The notes under the pieces were generated by a model, which did no database searches, was not told the origin of the DNA, and was given only the letters and a program-made list of their open reading frames with translations. 64,000 bases of DNA. Origin: Serinus canaria. Its lineage: Eukaryota; Chordata; Aves; Passeriformes; Fringillidae. This document shows, piece by piece, positions 1 to 24,400 of the stretch (its first letter is position 1; each line of letters opens with the position of its first letter). The stretch spans positions 48,774,435 to 48,838,434 of the forward strand of contig NC_066317.1 in NCBI RefSeq assembly GCF_022539315.1, in the 5' to 3' direction. The position numbers and the translations under genes are program-made.

Positions 1-309
1 TTTTATGAATACTCTGAAACATTTTATGGTATTTGTATTTGTAGTCCTGTGGAAGGTGAGGCAGATGAATGTTCAGATTGTCAAGATGCAGCTTTAAGTA
101 GGTAAAGCAGGCACCTGTAAAAGCTGGTTAGTTGTTTTTGGTTTTTAACAAACTCTTTGCAGCTCCAGTCACAAAGACTGTCCTTGGGCACACTGTGCTC
201 TGTGGCTTGTTTTATTCTAATGCTCATAAAATGTGTTCTTTGTAGATTCCTCATAGGTTGACATGATTGTTAGCTTGCCACATTGACTTGTTAAATGTGT
301 TTTTTTCAG

Positions 310-420
310 ATTGAAACAATTGGGAAGAAGGTGTCAGCCAAAAGAATTCCTTTTGCTTCTTCATGTGAAATTCCTAAATTCAGCCTGCAGGATCCACCTG
401 TCAAAAAGCCTAGAGTATAA
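310..420 (+). CDS. UGDH: UDP-glucose 6-dehydrogenase, last coding exon (partial gene)
   Basis: This is the final coding exon, opened by a TTTTTTCAG acceptor and read in phase 0 for 36 codons before TAA. The peptide starts [18 protein letters not shown] and ends in the basic tail PVKKPRV. It closely matches the vertebrate UGDH C-terminus as I remember it ([15 protein letters not shown]... KKPKV). UGDH oxidises UDP-glucose to UDP-glucuronate in the cytosol with NAD+, supplying glycosaminoglycan synthesis and glucuronidation. The exon carries only the flexible C-terminal tail that follows the UDP-binding domain; the catalytic parts lie upstream of the window. Order and strand relative to LIAS and RPL9 fit the conserved vertebrate block. 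Confidence is high despite the short exon, because sequence and synteny agree. Confidence 0.93.
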   Translation: METIGKKVSAKRIPFASSCEIPKFSLQDPPVKKPRV

Positions 421-860
421 TGTGTAATAGATACTGAAGGAATTTTTTTGATCTTCCTAGTGATAATACTGTAAGCCTATGCTTTTTTTAAGGAAATATA
501 TTTTTCATAAACTAAACCAGTTTTACACTAGAAATTGTACCTGGTACATGTGAATTCAGTCTATTTTCAAATCTCTATTTTTATAGCAATTTTTTTTGGT
601 TACTGAAAATGGTACAAACCTGTTTTTAATAAAGAATCATCTTTTAAGTGAAAAGTTACCTTCAAACTGCAGATCTCTACTTCCAGAAATGTTCCTAAAC
701 TGCACTTTGAATCATCTTTTAAGTGAAAAGTTACCTTCAAACTGCAGATCTCTACTTCCAGAAATGTTCCTAAACTGCACTTTGAATCATCTTTTAAGTG
801 AAAAGTTACCTTCAAACTGCAGATCTCTACTTCCAGAAATGTTCCTAAACTGCACTTTAA
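421..860 (+). other. UGDH: UGDH 3' UTR (approximate end)
   Basis: AT-rich sequence follows the UGDH stop. The first poly(A) signal is AATAAA at 628-633. Cleavage 10-30 bases further on would fall inside the first unit of the 75-bp repeat. Another AATAAA lies at 1555-1560, so a longer 3' UTR that includes the whole repeat is possible. The true end cannot be decided from sequence. Confidence 0.6.
635..859 (+). repeat. 75-bp tandem triplication
   Basis: Three almost identical head-to-tail copies begin at 635, 710 and 785, each opening with AATCATCTTTTAAGTG and ending with CTGCACTTT. The period is exactly 75 bases. As a multiple of three it keeps open frames through the array on both strands, but these frames show no protein-family character and I treat them as by-products. 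Near-identity of the copies points to a recent expansion or an assembly duplication. Confidence 0.95.
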
Positions 861-3800
861 ATATTTCAAATTATATGAAAAAAAAAATAGAATATCATTT
901 TACCTTAGTCCAGTTATAGACTGTAATCAGTCTGTCTAAACTGTGATCTATGGACTGGAACATTGGTCTCACCAGTTTTTTTTCATTTGGGGTGATTCTT
1001 TGCCTGGGTAAATGCGTGCTCCAACTGGCATTGAAGTCAAAAGATCATTTCTAAGTAAATTGGTAGGGTTTAGGTCCAGCCCTAAGGTAGAACTGACTTC
1101 AGAAATAATGCCCCAGTCCTGGTTGGGACCCACTGACACTGGTGCAGTCTAAACTTCATCTTTTGGGAGACCACGCAGTTCTGCAGACATCAGTCGTGCC
1201 AGTGGACAGCAGTTACAGACTGATCCACTGGCATATCTTCAGTTTTCATTCTTTGGTTGTCTTGCCTACATTCCATGTGCAACCACATATTTTTTTATTT
1301 AATCAGATTCCTGGGGCAAGTATTCCCTAAGTTACAGTGACACAACCTGTCTTCAGCAGAGGAGCATTCTCCTTGTTTGAACATTTGCATTTTAGGAGAA
1401 TTACCTTAATTTAATGTCAGCCCAAGTAGAAAACAGATATTGGCTTTAATGTTACCTGATAGTTATCTTTTTCCTTCATGACATACTCCATCTGAAAGCA
1501 GTCTTTTTAATGAATCTGCAAAAAATTATTCTCTGCTGTGAAGAAATTATTAAAAATAAATTCAGCCCCATAAATCAGCTTCCTACCTCATTTGATTAGC
1601 AGGAATGAATACTTCCACTGTTCTCTTGATATTTTTGCCTTTACTGTTACTTTGTTTCTATGTGTTTTTATTCTCAATTGGCCAGTGCTATTAAAATCCT
1701 TGAGATGACAGTGTTTGTCAGTGTTTGGCTTGTTGCATGGGGTTTTGAAATGGAGGGGAAGGTAGAGAAGGATGACCACGAACAGGTTTCAGACTACAAG
1801 GTATAGACAGCTGAATAATAGAGTGTTGGGATAGTAGAGAATTATCCTGCAACTGGTTAAATAATACCTTCTTAATTCTTCGACTGGTGTGCCTTCAAAC
1901 ATGGTGTATCAATAGTTAAACTGGAGGTGAGATCAGAGTGCTATTACTGTAACTGCTTACCCACAGAAATGTAGATACAGTTTAAGCTTTAGGACAGTTA
2001 CTTGAAGATTGAGGGAACTTGTATAACAATTTGGATAAACAATACAAGACACTGTTATCTGACTGAAATAGCTGTGTGCTTGAACCAGATGCTTCCAGGT
2101 TCTGCATGTTAATGGCTTCCACACAGGGACTTACTCTGCAGCATTCATTTGGCACTTTGGGCAAATATGCCTGAGGCTTTTTGTCCTGCAAGATTTTTCA
2201 CATGTCAAAAGCCACTCAAAGTGAGTGGGAATTATGGGGGCTTAAAATCAAACTGCCATCTTTCATCATGCCATTTCCCCCTCCCTACTGATGAGTGCTG
2301 CTTTCATGTAACAACCCTGGGATGCAGCAAGGGTTGCAATGCAGCCCTTGTGAGCCAAGAGGCAGACCACCCTAGTTTTGCAGCTGTGTGTCCTCCTGGC
2401 TTCCTCTGGAACTGTAGCACCCAAAAGGGCAGGCTGGTCACTGCTCCTTTGGGGTTAAGAAGAGGGTGCTGGTAAGTTGTACTCAAAGGATCTCTTGTTC
2501 TTGACTGTTCAGGTTAGCACAGCACTGCTTCAGGGCCCATCTTAACCAGGAGGGTGAGTAGAGGTGTCAGAAAATCAGGATGCCTTTCTGAAACTTGCAC
2601 ATACCTGCAATAGTAGTGCCCCTGTATAAGACCTTCATCATCAGTTTGAAGCAGATGATGAGCTGTTACTCTTGTGTGAAGAATTGCTCCTTTTAGGAAT
2701 ATGAAAGTGTTCCTGAGATTCCAGTGGCTTTTCACCAGCCATCCCAAAGAGATGGAAAAACTAATTGCTACCCTGTTTCTCCTGCAGAATTAGTCAAAGC
2801 CTTGAATTGTCACTTAAGGGTCAGTCATAAAGAATGGCCAAGTTCACTACAGTAGGATCACTCTCACTTTCCTCTCTTAGCATCTGCCGTTCCCCCTTGG
2901 CTTTCTCAAGAGCAGTAAGAGGTAAAACTAGTACTGGCGTTTCCCTTGCTTTCTTAGAGTCAACTTAGTTTCTTGGTGGCTGCATTCTTTTAGTGGGAGA
3001 ACTGAGACTGGGGGATGAATGAGTGGGGCATTCCTTCAGAATACATCAATACATACCTTGCACATATGCCAGACAACCTTCCAACAGGCCAAAAGGGAGA
3101 GTTCCAGAAGCTTGTGCAGCACCTGAATCATAAGCCATCATCTTCAGAGTACAGTTATCAGGGAAATAAGAACTGGATATGACCTGAGTTGCTGCTATGA
3201 AAGCCTGAGTAGTGCATGTAAGAGATGGGGTTTAATGCTATTGAATCTTTGTGTATGGATGTTCCAGCACTTCATTCTGGGTGAGAAATGTGTAATGTGA
3301 CCAATGAACTCCTGTGCTCTGAAATTCTTTTTATGGGGTTCTTAAAATGCAGTTCCATGGTAACACTGCTTTGCACTGCAAAATGACAACAAGAATACAA
3401 CAGCTGAAGAAAATCAGGATTTAATGTAAGTCTAGGAGTAGTATGAAACAATGCATAAATTGGGTCTTACCCAAGATGTACACAGACAGACTGTAAGTCC
3501 ACCATGATGTAATGTTTTTGTTCTGAGTATGTGTGTTCATGTTTTTGTGAAGCTGAAACTAGTCTGGTTCCAGGAATACAATTGCAGCCAAGAATATTGC
3601 AAGTGAATAAAACACATTTTTGACCAAGACTAGTTATTATAGGAGCAGTTAGGGGTGAGATTTTGTACTAGCCAAAAAGTTTACATGTCTCATTTGAGGT
3701 TTTTGTAGTGCTATAATCTTGTTCAACATCTAAACTTGAAATTTTATAGTTAAACAATGCAGCAAGGCATAATGGAGATCTGACTTAGGAATGCTGGAAT

Positions 3801-6549
3801 CAAGCTGAAATTTCTGCTCCAAGTTGAATACCTGCAATAAGTTATCACGTGGTAATAAAGAAGCATAAATACTTTTTAATGGAGGGGACACCAATATTAA
3901 TTATTCATCAAGTAGGAAAAAATTCAAAGCTGTTTTTAAATTGACAAAGCCAGTGTTCCGTTCACCTAAGGACTTGCAGTTACTGGAAGATGCAACAATT
4001 CTCTATGAATAATATTTAATTATGTTTCAGACAGTGTAGTAGGTTGATGTGATGATGCCAAAAAGACTATTCATTCTTTTATAGTGTCTGTGTCAACTCT
4101 AAATCTTATTCCCAAAACTCAGTTTAATGTTTTCCTGGTTGCAAGGATGATTAATGTTTCTTAAAATATTTTATAGCTGCTTTGTGAATCAAACTGACAG
4201 AATGGTTGATTGACATACAAAATGAAAATGTCATCAAACATGAAACTTCAACTAAACAGTCATGAAACCTGTGCTGAATTACAAAAAGGATATTTGTGAG
4301 AGCTTGGTGCTTTAACACAGTTATGGAAAAAAACTGAATGGGCAATAGGGCAAGTCAGATGCCTGTACCAGCAGGAATTTGTAACTAGGAAAAGAACTTC
4401 AGGGCTTGTCCCCAGACATTAAGAAAAAATACAGGCAAAGACCCTCTCCAATCTATGAAGTCAAAGTATGACTTTCTCTAGAAACTACAGCAAAACATGC
4501 AGATAGAAAAGCTTGTGTAGCTTCTGACACTTGGTAGCAGACAGTTGTGTGAGAGCATGAGATCATCTTCTGAACCACCCAGCAGCAACTCACGAGATTT
4601 TTTTAACATGATGCAATATTGGACTGTGTTTCAAGAAACATTATTTTTCTCACTGTAAGGAAGTCACTGTGCAATGTTCTCGTTTGATAATGGCTGTATG
4701 GCTCAGAGCTCCTTTTTTCTATATTTCTGGTGTGGATGTGCTGAAAGAGCAGTAACTTGGCAGAAGCTAAAGTCATATTCTGTTAAATCTGCTCTGTAGG
4801 CAAGTCAAAACCATTCTTTACAGCAGGACCTCTAATAAAGCCTGGCAGCTGTTAAATATGTGGGTATCCTGGAGTTGATGTTGCAACCCTCTATGTCTGC
4901 TGCAGTGGAGAGAGTGTTGAATTTCCTTGCAAGGGTTGATAACCTTTCCCTGCTCTAGCATTAACATGTACTTTAGCTGAATCAGGGCATTTTTGGCTCA
5001 AAATACACCTGGGCTTTCCATGACTAGCAATCAGACCTTTTGATTTTAAGAATTTATTAATAATATTGTTTATTAAAAAAAGCACCCTTGCCTGTCTCTC
5101 TGCCCTTACAAAGTACAGCTATTCTTTTGTTTATCACCTCTTCCCCTTTGTTCCTCATGGCTCACATTTTCCCTTATACTGGTGAATTAGTACACTCCTT
5201 CTTGGTTAAAGTTTTGTCTTCATAATGTGTTAATATTGCTGTACTATTGTGCATTTTGTGAAGTGTCAGCTGTGCAGTGCTGGCCTCAGTTGTACAATAT
5301 GATGTTCGTACAAGTTTCTCCTATATATTATCTTGCTAGGTAGATGTCTTCCTTCTATCATCTTGCTGAGTTGGTGGGTGTGCAGGGTCCACTCTCCTTC
5401 TACAGACTCCAGGAGTTTAGAAAAGTACTAGAGCTAGTCATACAATTACCTGCATGATGAGAGTTTTGGGCCAGACAGCCAAGTCCTGGGATGTTTCCCA
5501 AATAACTTGACAAAGATACAAATCAGGTTAGTTCAGAGATGGTATTTAATGTCCACAGCTGAGTATTAGGGAGAGAATCACTGATATTACTGCTGTAAAG
5601 ACAGGCAAGTAGAGCTGTTAATGTAGCATATGCCATGTTTTTATTTCTGCTTGAGCTTAGTGTGCTATACAGTGGATTTCATGTTTTACCCACAATTTGG
5701 TTCAGTTCTCTGCACTTAGATTGAGCAGCCAGACCAAGCCTCAAGGGGCAAGTAACCAGACCCACCAAACACAACCACTGGGTTTTAACTTTCCTTTAAT
5801 GACAAGACAATAGCCATGCAATAGGAGCACTGTACAGAACTGCAGTTCTGCATACTCAATACAAAAGAAGCATCTGTGCAGCTCAGTGGGGTTTGTTACA
5901 ATCATGTACATCAATTAGGGGTAGCTCCATTTATGCTCCTACACCAACTCTGATTTTCCAAATGAATTATTAATTAATTTTTATTATTTAAATTAATGGT
6001 ATCTACACAAGGTTAATTGACGTGCCAGAAATGTCATTTTGTTTTCTTTTGCTTGATACCTTGTATATACCAAGGCTGACACTGCAAGCTCTGGAAAAGC
6101 TTTAGCTATCAGAATGGTACAGCTCAGAGACACCATCTTTTGAAGGAATATCACTGAACCTCCTCTGGCACAGATCAAGAAATCCCTAATCTGGTGCATT
6201 ATCACATACAGTCTTTTCTTTAGAACTCCTATGGTTCCCAGAGCCTCTGCAAGCTTATGTTCCACAATATTAAGATACACCAAAGTATCAGTACCTTTCC
6301 AATTACTATCAGCACCTTCACAGGTATTAATGCAGCAATGCTGACTGCTGCAGCAGACCTATAAATCTGCCCAGTCTTTGTTCCCAGCTTATGTTTGTTT
6401 CTTCCACCTCAGTTCCACCACTCTTTCAAAGTCGGTTCTATCTTCTGTTTTTTTGCTGAACACTCAAGTATTCTGTTGCTGTAGCCAGGAGAAATGAGGT
6501 AAAATAATGTGTTTTGATGAGAAAAAAATTGTTCTGGAAAGATAGTAAG
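861..6549. other. Intergenic spacer between convergent UGDH and LIAS
   Basis: No exon with plausible splice sites, RNA gene or clear dispersed repeat was seen. Open frames are under about 110 codons and lack family features. Both flanking genes end here (tail to tail), so alternative 3' UTRs could extend in from either side. Confidence 0.6.
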
Positions 6550-6555
6550 TTTATT
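6550..6555 (-). terminator. LIAS: Candidate LIAS poly(A) signal
   Basis: TTTATT on the plus strand reads AATAAA on the LIAS strand, about 105 bases after the stop codon. Further AT-rich sequence around 5960-5998 offers other possible signals, so this is only the nearest candidate. Confidence 0.45.
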
Positions 6556-6658
6556 CATATAGCCACCATCTGTTCTGCATTTCTGGAACTGAGTATAATT
6601 ATGCACTGAAAAAAGGATTCTTAAAGCTGGCTGCTTTTAATAGGTTCAATTCTCATTT

Positions 6659-14719
<8,061 letters not shown>

Positions 14720-14846
14720 GGCGGCGCACAGCCCGATCGACGCACTCGGCCGGCTCGGCTACTCTTGCCTATCGGACGGCTTCCTTGGCGTGATGACGTC
14801 ACGGACCCCGGAGCGGCTACAAGTACGTGATGACGTCATGCCCTGT
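14720..14846. promoter_or_regulatory. Bidirectional LIAS/RPL9 promoter with paired CREs
   Basis: Only about 130 bases separate the LIAS ATG (minus strand) from the inferred RPL9 cap site. The segment holds two perfect TGACGTCA palindromes at 14794-14801 and 14831-14838, the consensus site for CREB/ATF factors. There is no TATA box. The human RPL9 and LIAS genes are also head to head, so this arrangement is probably ancestral. Confidence 0.85.
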
Positions 14847-14871
14847 CTCTTTTGGCGCTGTGCGCTGCAAG
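14847..14871 (+). other. RPL9: RPL9 untranslated exon 1 with 5' TOP start
   Basis: CTCTTTTGGCGCTG fits a 5' terminal oligopyrimidine tract starting at a C, as on most ribosomal-protein mRNAs. The exon ends CAAG followed by the donor GTAAGG at 14872. The cap position is inferred from the TOP rule and could be off by a few bases. TOP tracts place translation under mTOR/LARP1 control. Confidence 0.7.
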
Positions 14872-15239
14872 GTAAGGCCTGGTGGCGCCCCGGGATCGCC
14901 CGGATCACCGGGATAATCCGGGACCATCCGCGCCGCTCGGCCCCCGAGCGCCCCGTCCGCGCGCGGGCAGCCCCTCGGGGCTGTGCCGAGCTCCGCTGGC
15001 GCCTCCTGTCCCGCATCCCGCGCGAGAGGGCCCCGGGACGGCGCCTTCCCGGCAAGGCCCCGTTGAGGCCGCCGCGCCCCGCCGCGCTCCGGGCCCGGGT
15101 GGGAGGCGCCGCTGCGGGGAGCGGAGCCCGGCGGTGACAGCGCGGACGGGGCGTCGGGTCGTATAGGGAAAGAGCGGGTGGGGTCCCGGCTGGCACAAGG
15201 GCTAGAGAAGCTACAGCGTTTCTCGTTGTCTCCCGCAGG

Positions 15240-18905
<3,666 letters not shown>

Positions 18906-20020
18906 AACTCACAGGTTAGTATCATCTTAATACATATTGGACATCTTCTCTCTAGAGATGGGGACTTGACAAGGTTTATCTGCTTCAACATGGCCATGGT
19001 TAAACAGGTTCCCAATAGGGATGAAATTTTGTTTGTAAAAGATGTCATAAGATGCATCATAAAACTTGAATTTTGGGAGGTCTTTCAACAGCAGTTTTCC
19101 ATCTTTCATCAACTTGGCATTTTGCTACTGTGTGGAGAAAACCTGTCTCTCCAGTGCTGTACTCTGCATTGGGAATGCAAGCTGCAGTGCTGGCTGAGAA
19201 TTTAAAAACAGCTGACCTGGCCTGACAGACTGGCTATTTACAGAGAAGACCTCAGACTAATGTTCCTCCTGGTTGGACACTGCCCTCACTAAAATGGTGG
19301 GCTGCACCCAATTTATATGTAAAGGTCTTCTGAGCAGTTAGTATGTAAATGCTAGTAAACAGGTCAGTTTAACAAGGACAACTATTTGCATTGTCCATGG
19401 GCATTGTTACTGAAGTTGAGTATGAGGATTTGGGGATAATTTAGGAATTTTAACTGCTAAAGGAATTTGATGCTTTTCAGCTGTGTGTGGTACCTTGCAT
19501 AGTACAAAACACCTGTGCAGGATGAGACAGTCTGACTTGCAAATAAATTCTGTTCTGTGTTCCTTGAGAACGTAAGCTTGAGGCGGGATGTAGATGAAGT
19601 GAGTTTCATAAACCCTTTTTTTTTAAATCGTCCTCCAGAAGCCAAACATTTGCAAGCCTATGAAAAAATAACTTTTAGTACTGTTACAAGTGCCTTGAGA
19701 GATGGGGCAATTTACTACATTTGTTGAACAATTGAGCTGTTGGGCTTGAAGCCATCTTTAAGTAATCTTGTCTGTGTAAAATCAAGCAAATTCTTTAAGC
19801 TATTAATGTCTGCCTTGCATTAAAATAATCGGATAAATAAACATCAAATGGTTGTAAACTTTCAGGTTCACATTTGCACTGATAAAATCTTTCTAACAGC
19901 TCTTTATCTTTTTTTTACAGCTGTCTGGATCCCAACGGTATGTACCGCGAGACATTGTCCAGCAATTCCAGTTGGTACAAGGTGATGATTAGTTTAGAAA
20001 AATAAACTATATTTCATATC
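18906..20020 (+). other. RPL9: RPL9 3' UTR, split by a last intron
   Basis: The stop-codon exon runs nine bases further to 18914 and is cut by a GTTAGT donor. A final untranslated exon opens at 19921 after TTTTTTACAG. AATAAA at 20001-20006 should direct cleavage near 20020. A second AATAAA at 20262-20267 could give a longer form. The junction lies under 50 bases from the stop, so nonsense-mediated decay is not expected. Confidence 0.8.
20001..20006 (+). terminator. RPL9: RPL9 poly(A) signal
   Basis: AATAAA in the terminal untranslated exon, followed by a T/G-rich downstream element (TTTGTTGTTTTGTTTTTT at about 20026-20044), as expected for a strong cleavage site. Confidence 0.85.
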
Positions 20021-20435
20021 TTAAATTTGTTGTTTTGTTTTTTTTTCTAAGAACTAAATGGTGATTGCATGAACCTGATAGCTTTTAGAGAAGCAGATTG
20101 CACAGTGGGTCCACCCTACCAATGTGTTTGCAAACCATCGGACTTTATTCAGACTGAAGGAATGTGCTCAGAGACTGGTGGGGCAGTGTGTAGGCCTGCT
20201 ACCATGATCTTTCTGTGACTAAGTCGTGAGGTGGCATTTCTGAATCACAGCATTAAGAAATAATAAAAGCATTTTTCTCACAGGGGAGACCAGTATTCTT
20301 TCATGACTTCTCAAGCCTCCGACTTGTGATGACAGAATCTGAAGTAGATGAAAAACAAAACTGAAATCAGTAGAACGAGATTTGTAAGGCCATTTAAACT
20401 AAATAGATAGAAGCAGTAGTCTGAAAATACAATGC

Positions 20436-20447
20436 TTTATTTTTATT
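20436..20447 (-). terminator. KLB: Candidate distal KLB poly(A) signal (doubled)
   Basis: TTTATTTTTATT on the plus strand gives two adjoining AATAAA signals on the KLB strand, about 1 kb past the KLB stop. A nearer candidate is at 21203-21208. If the distal signal is used, the KLB and RPL9 3' ends lie only about 400 bases apart. Confidence 0.4.
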
Positions 20448-21443
20448 GCTCAATTAAGAAAACAAGGGACTTGACCTCAAAGCTCAATCAGAGTGTATTT
20501 TTGAGTTTCACCAGCGGTGATTTGTTATCTGGGGGTACAGCTTGGTTTCTTCACTGCTAATCTTGCAATGTAGCAACATCGAACTGGGAGGTTGTACTAA
20601 TTCTGTGCAGTGGTAAAATCCACATTGTCACTTGCTCCACTCAATTTGGAAAAAATATATAAAATACTGGGATAGTGCAGAAACATACTTGGCAACAAGT
20701 TGCTAAAACATCAATTCCAAAAACTGCCCGAAGATCCATTGGTATAATGACAAGTGCAATTTACATTAATTACTCTATTGAGTGGGTTAATAGTTACTAT
20801 TTATTTAGATGTTCTCTGCTAGTAAAATTTTTTATGGCTGCCCCATTTTGGAGATGAAAAACAGTGATTGCATATGGTTTTGTTTCCAGTTACATTTGCT
20901 TAAAACTACTTCACCCAATCTGTAAGGGATATCTCTTGGTCAATAATGGAGTTAACTTGGTTTTTGTTCTCTTTGGGGTATCTTCAGAAGCTGGCCTGGC
21001 ACATTTCATTCCTGGTGTTGTACTTAGATGAAGGTTTGTGGGGTTTAATAACATTGCTAAACCCTAACAGTTTTATGCTGAACAACACTCATAACATGAA
21101 TACACATCACAAGACTTACAAAGGTGCATATCAGTTCTCAAAAGTTGCTCTTTGATAGTAAAGCTGTTTTAAAAGTTATTCCAAGGCACAGGAGGGTCAT
21201 AATTTATTTTTTTTTTTTTAACAGATGAAGTTGTCTTCTAGGTACCGTAAGTGGATTAAAGTAATTTCACAAGAAACAAGTGCCATGGCTCTTCTTCCTG
21301 TGGATGTGATTACTTTGTTTTTGAATGAGATGCTGGTGTGTGTGGCTGGAGTGACTCAGTGCTTTTCCTCAGTTGTCTGAGTGGTATCGTCCCACTGTAG
21401 AATGCAGTGATGGATCTCACTGAAAGTGGGCTTGTGCCCCCTT

Positions 21444-24400
21444 TTAAAATGAGACACAGATGCATTTGATGTTTTTTGCCTTAAAACGTTTCCTTCTTTT
21501 TCTTTTGTGAAAAAAAATAATAGCTAAAAGCAAACTGAGGGTAGAGAAGAGGCAGCAGGCAAAGAATATTAATGGTTTCTTCTGAGAAATAAACAAGCAG
21601 AAGCTACACTGCTTTTCGTGGGTAGAGGGGCCACAGACTGAGGAGTCAGCAGGAAAGCCATTGTTGCTTATCAGGCTATTGTAAAATCTTACTGAAGGCT
21701 TTTCTTTTGAATCTGAAGTGAAGAATCCAAATCTGGGCTTAGATTTTTCTTCAGTCAGCTTAAATGCATAGTAGCCTTTAATCTTGACTTTGTCAATGTA
21801 GTAGGCTGAGAAGGAAAAGAAACCAAAACAAAGTGTTAATAAAAACTTACATTTCAAGTAAAACCTGCATACTTTCTGGTAAGGAGTTCAGATTTCAAAT
21901 TGTTATAAATTTAAAAGTGCACTTACATCATAAAATATTAACTGCTTCTAATACTCAGTTGTCTCAATTACATAGGAACAGTGCCCTACTGTTTTAAAAA
22001 AATCCTTATGATTTTGGACCTACCCCATGAAAACTGGATTTGTACAGGGTTGGAGCTGGGAGTTTTCCTGGGAAAAGCTAGATGCTGCTCTTAACTGGAG
22101 CCAGCTGCAGTGACTTGGGAGCAGCTGCCCATAAGTGCCATGAGAGCAGCTTTTCAAGAATTCCTGCCCGCCTCCAAACTCAGCTGGTGATCCCTGCAGC
22201 ATGCATGGCTCTGTTACACTGCTGCACCCAAGTGCTGAGTGAGAATACTTAAAAATAGCAGGCCTTGAAGTCATGCAATCAGTGAGCATAGTTTGTAATG
22301 TGAGCCAGACTAAGAACATGTAAACTTTTAATAACTTACTTCCTTTAGTAATGTATTGTTCTTTTGTTTGCAGTATGGAAAATAAATCAGTAAATGCTCA
22401 TTATTCCTGTACTAACTGAAAAGGCTAAGCACTGGAGAGAGAACACTTTTTCTCTTGGTGCCTAAAAGTAATCTGAAGCCATGCTTAGCCGTGAGTAAGA
22501 TTTGTCTCATTTTTTATTAACTCCTAGAGGAGAAAGCTGGATACCTAGACTGTGTTTGATGTCAGTTACCTCAGAAAAGCTTTTGAACCCTCCATGTCCT
22601 AATCAGGATCTCTCTAATGCTCACCAGTAGGGAACAGTGAGGGCAGGGATGTATAGCACATCTCATTTTGCCTGTATGGTTCAGGTACCAAGACTTTGCT
22701 GGTAGCCTGTGTCCCACTGCTTTTCTTTAATTGGTTGGAGGAAGAGGGAGGGGAGGACTCTGCAGCACTTCTCCTACATTAAGCTGCTGCTGGAGATCCT
22801 AGCCTTGAACGTTTTTGTCCTCTACCTCCATAAGAAAACAAGTAATGGAACAAGAACTAGAGTTGGACTCTCCCTCCAACAGCAGCTGGTGCCCTGCTCT
22901 ATTTCTTCTATATGTCCCTCCAGGTCGCTGTGGATTTGCTTGTACTTTCCTGTCCAATGACTAGTTCAGCAATCAAGGAGGCTCTTGCCTTTCTTTGGAG
23001 AGTAGAAACTTTAATTGTCTCTTGGGCGTTGTTGGGCTGAAGTGCAACCTCCTAATAATTTCTGAGTAACTACTCTGCTGTATGTGTATGCCCAGAGAGC
23101 TTCTCTCATGGTTTAAACTGGAGGCAGCTGTAGCTGTGTTTTGTGTGAGACACTTGATGCCATTCCTTTGTGTCGTGGCTGCCCTGAGTGTGACTGCCGA
23201 GTTGGGCCCCTCAGGGGGCTCAGTGCTGCTGGCTCCCGCATCTGAACCAGGACTGCTCGCTCTGTCCCGGGCAAGACTTAGCTGTGCCTGGCTCTGAGCC
23301 ATGGAAATGGCTCTGGGGAATTTGAATCTGTCATGCACTCACCTTTTAAAACCTCTTGCATGTATTTGCCCAAGTAATAATTTCGAAGCTCATCATTGTC
23401 TAAGGATGGGTCATCTATTCCATTTGCTGTGATGTAAATGTCGATGTCACCGTAAGTTTTTTTGATCCACCTGAGAACTTTGCGCATTCCCCAAGGCACC
23501 ACTGCCAAACGGGAAGGGGAGCTCAGGCAGGTGATATCCTGCAGAAATTGAATGTCACGATCAAATTCATACCGGCTTCCATTCTGAGGTTCGTCAATCA
23601 CGAATCTGGTGGTGAAATGATTCAGTGCATAAAAGTCAGCTGCACCTTTGACAAGCTGCTTTTCCTCACTTGTGAAAGATGGCAACAAAGTATATGAAAG
23701 GCCTTTTCTGTTTTTAAAGGTGATGTATTCCCTCATAGTAGCTGGATAGTCCCCAGTCTTAAATATGGGATTGGCAAACCAGCCTATTTCAAACTGAAGA
23801 AACCTGTTGGCAGCTTTTGAATGAGATTCAAAGAAGGGGTTGGCAGGCTCAGCCCAGTCAGAATGCAGGGACAGGGACACTTTGCCATACTGAGAGGACC
23901 GGTACCGCTCGTCGTATATTCTCCAGGCCATGGCGTGTGCTATTAACAAATTGTGCGCTGCCCGATAGGTGTCATTGCTGCTCCTGCTGTAGACATTGCT
24001 TAGCTGGTTTGGCTCATTTATTGTAATCCACAGTTTAACCAAATCACCAAGCTCCCTAAAACATAAAGCTGCATACTCTTGAAAAGCGTAGGCAGTGGAT
24101 TGGTTCAACCACCCTCCTGTCTGTAGCAAAGGAGCCGGCAGGCCCAGGTACATGTGAGTTGGATAATACAAGGTGACCATGGATTGAATGTTCAGTTTCA
24201 GGGCTTCGCTAATCACACATCTGTAATACCTAAGAACTTGCCTGTTGACCACTGACAAATCTCCATTGGGTAAAATTAGTGACCAGTCAAGTGCAAATCT
24301 GTAATGGGTGACTTTCATTTTTTCCAGGAGATCCAGTTGCTTTTTAATACTGACAAAATCTGTGCACTGTGCTGGTCGGGTTTTTAGCTTTACCCCTTCA

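Noticed and set aside
596..919. A 107-codon frame with a threefold internal repeat next to UGDH
   Set aside because: The frame is kept open by the 75-bp period. It overlaps the poly(A) signal and the opposite strand is equally open; it is better explained as 3' UTR.
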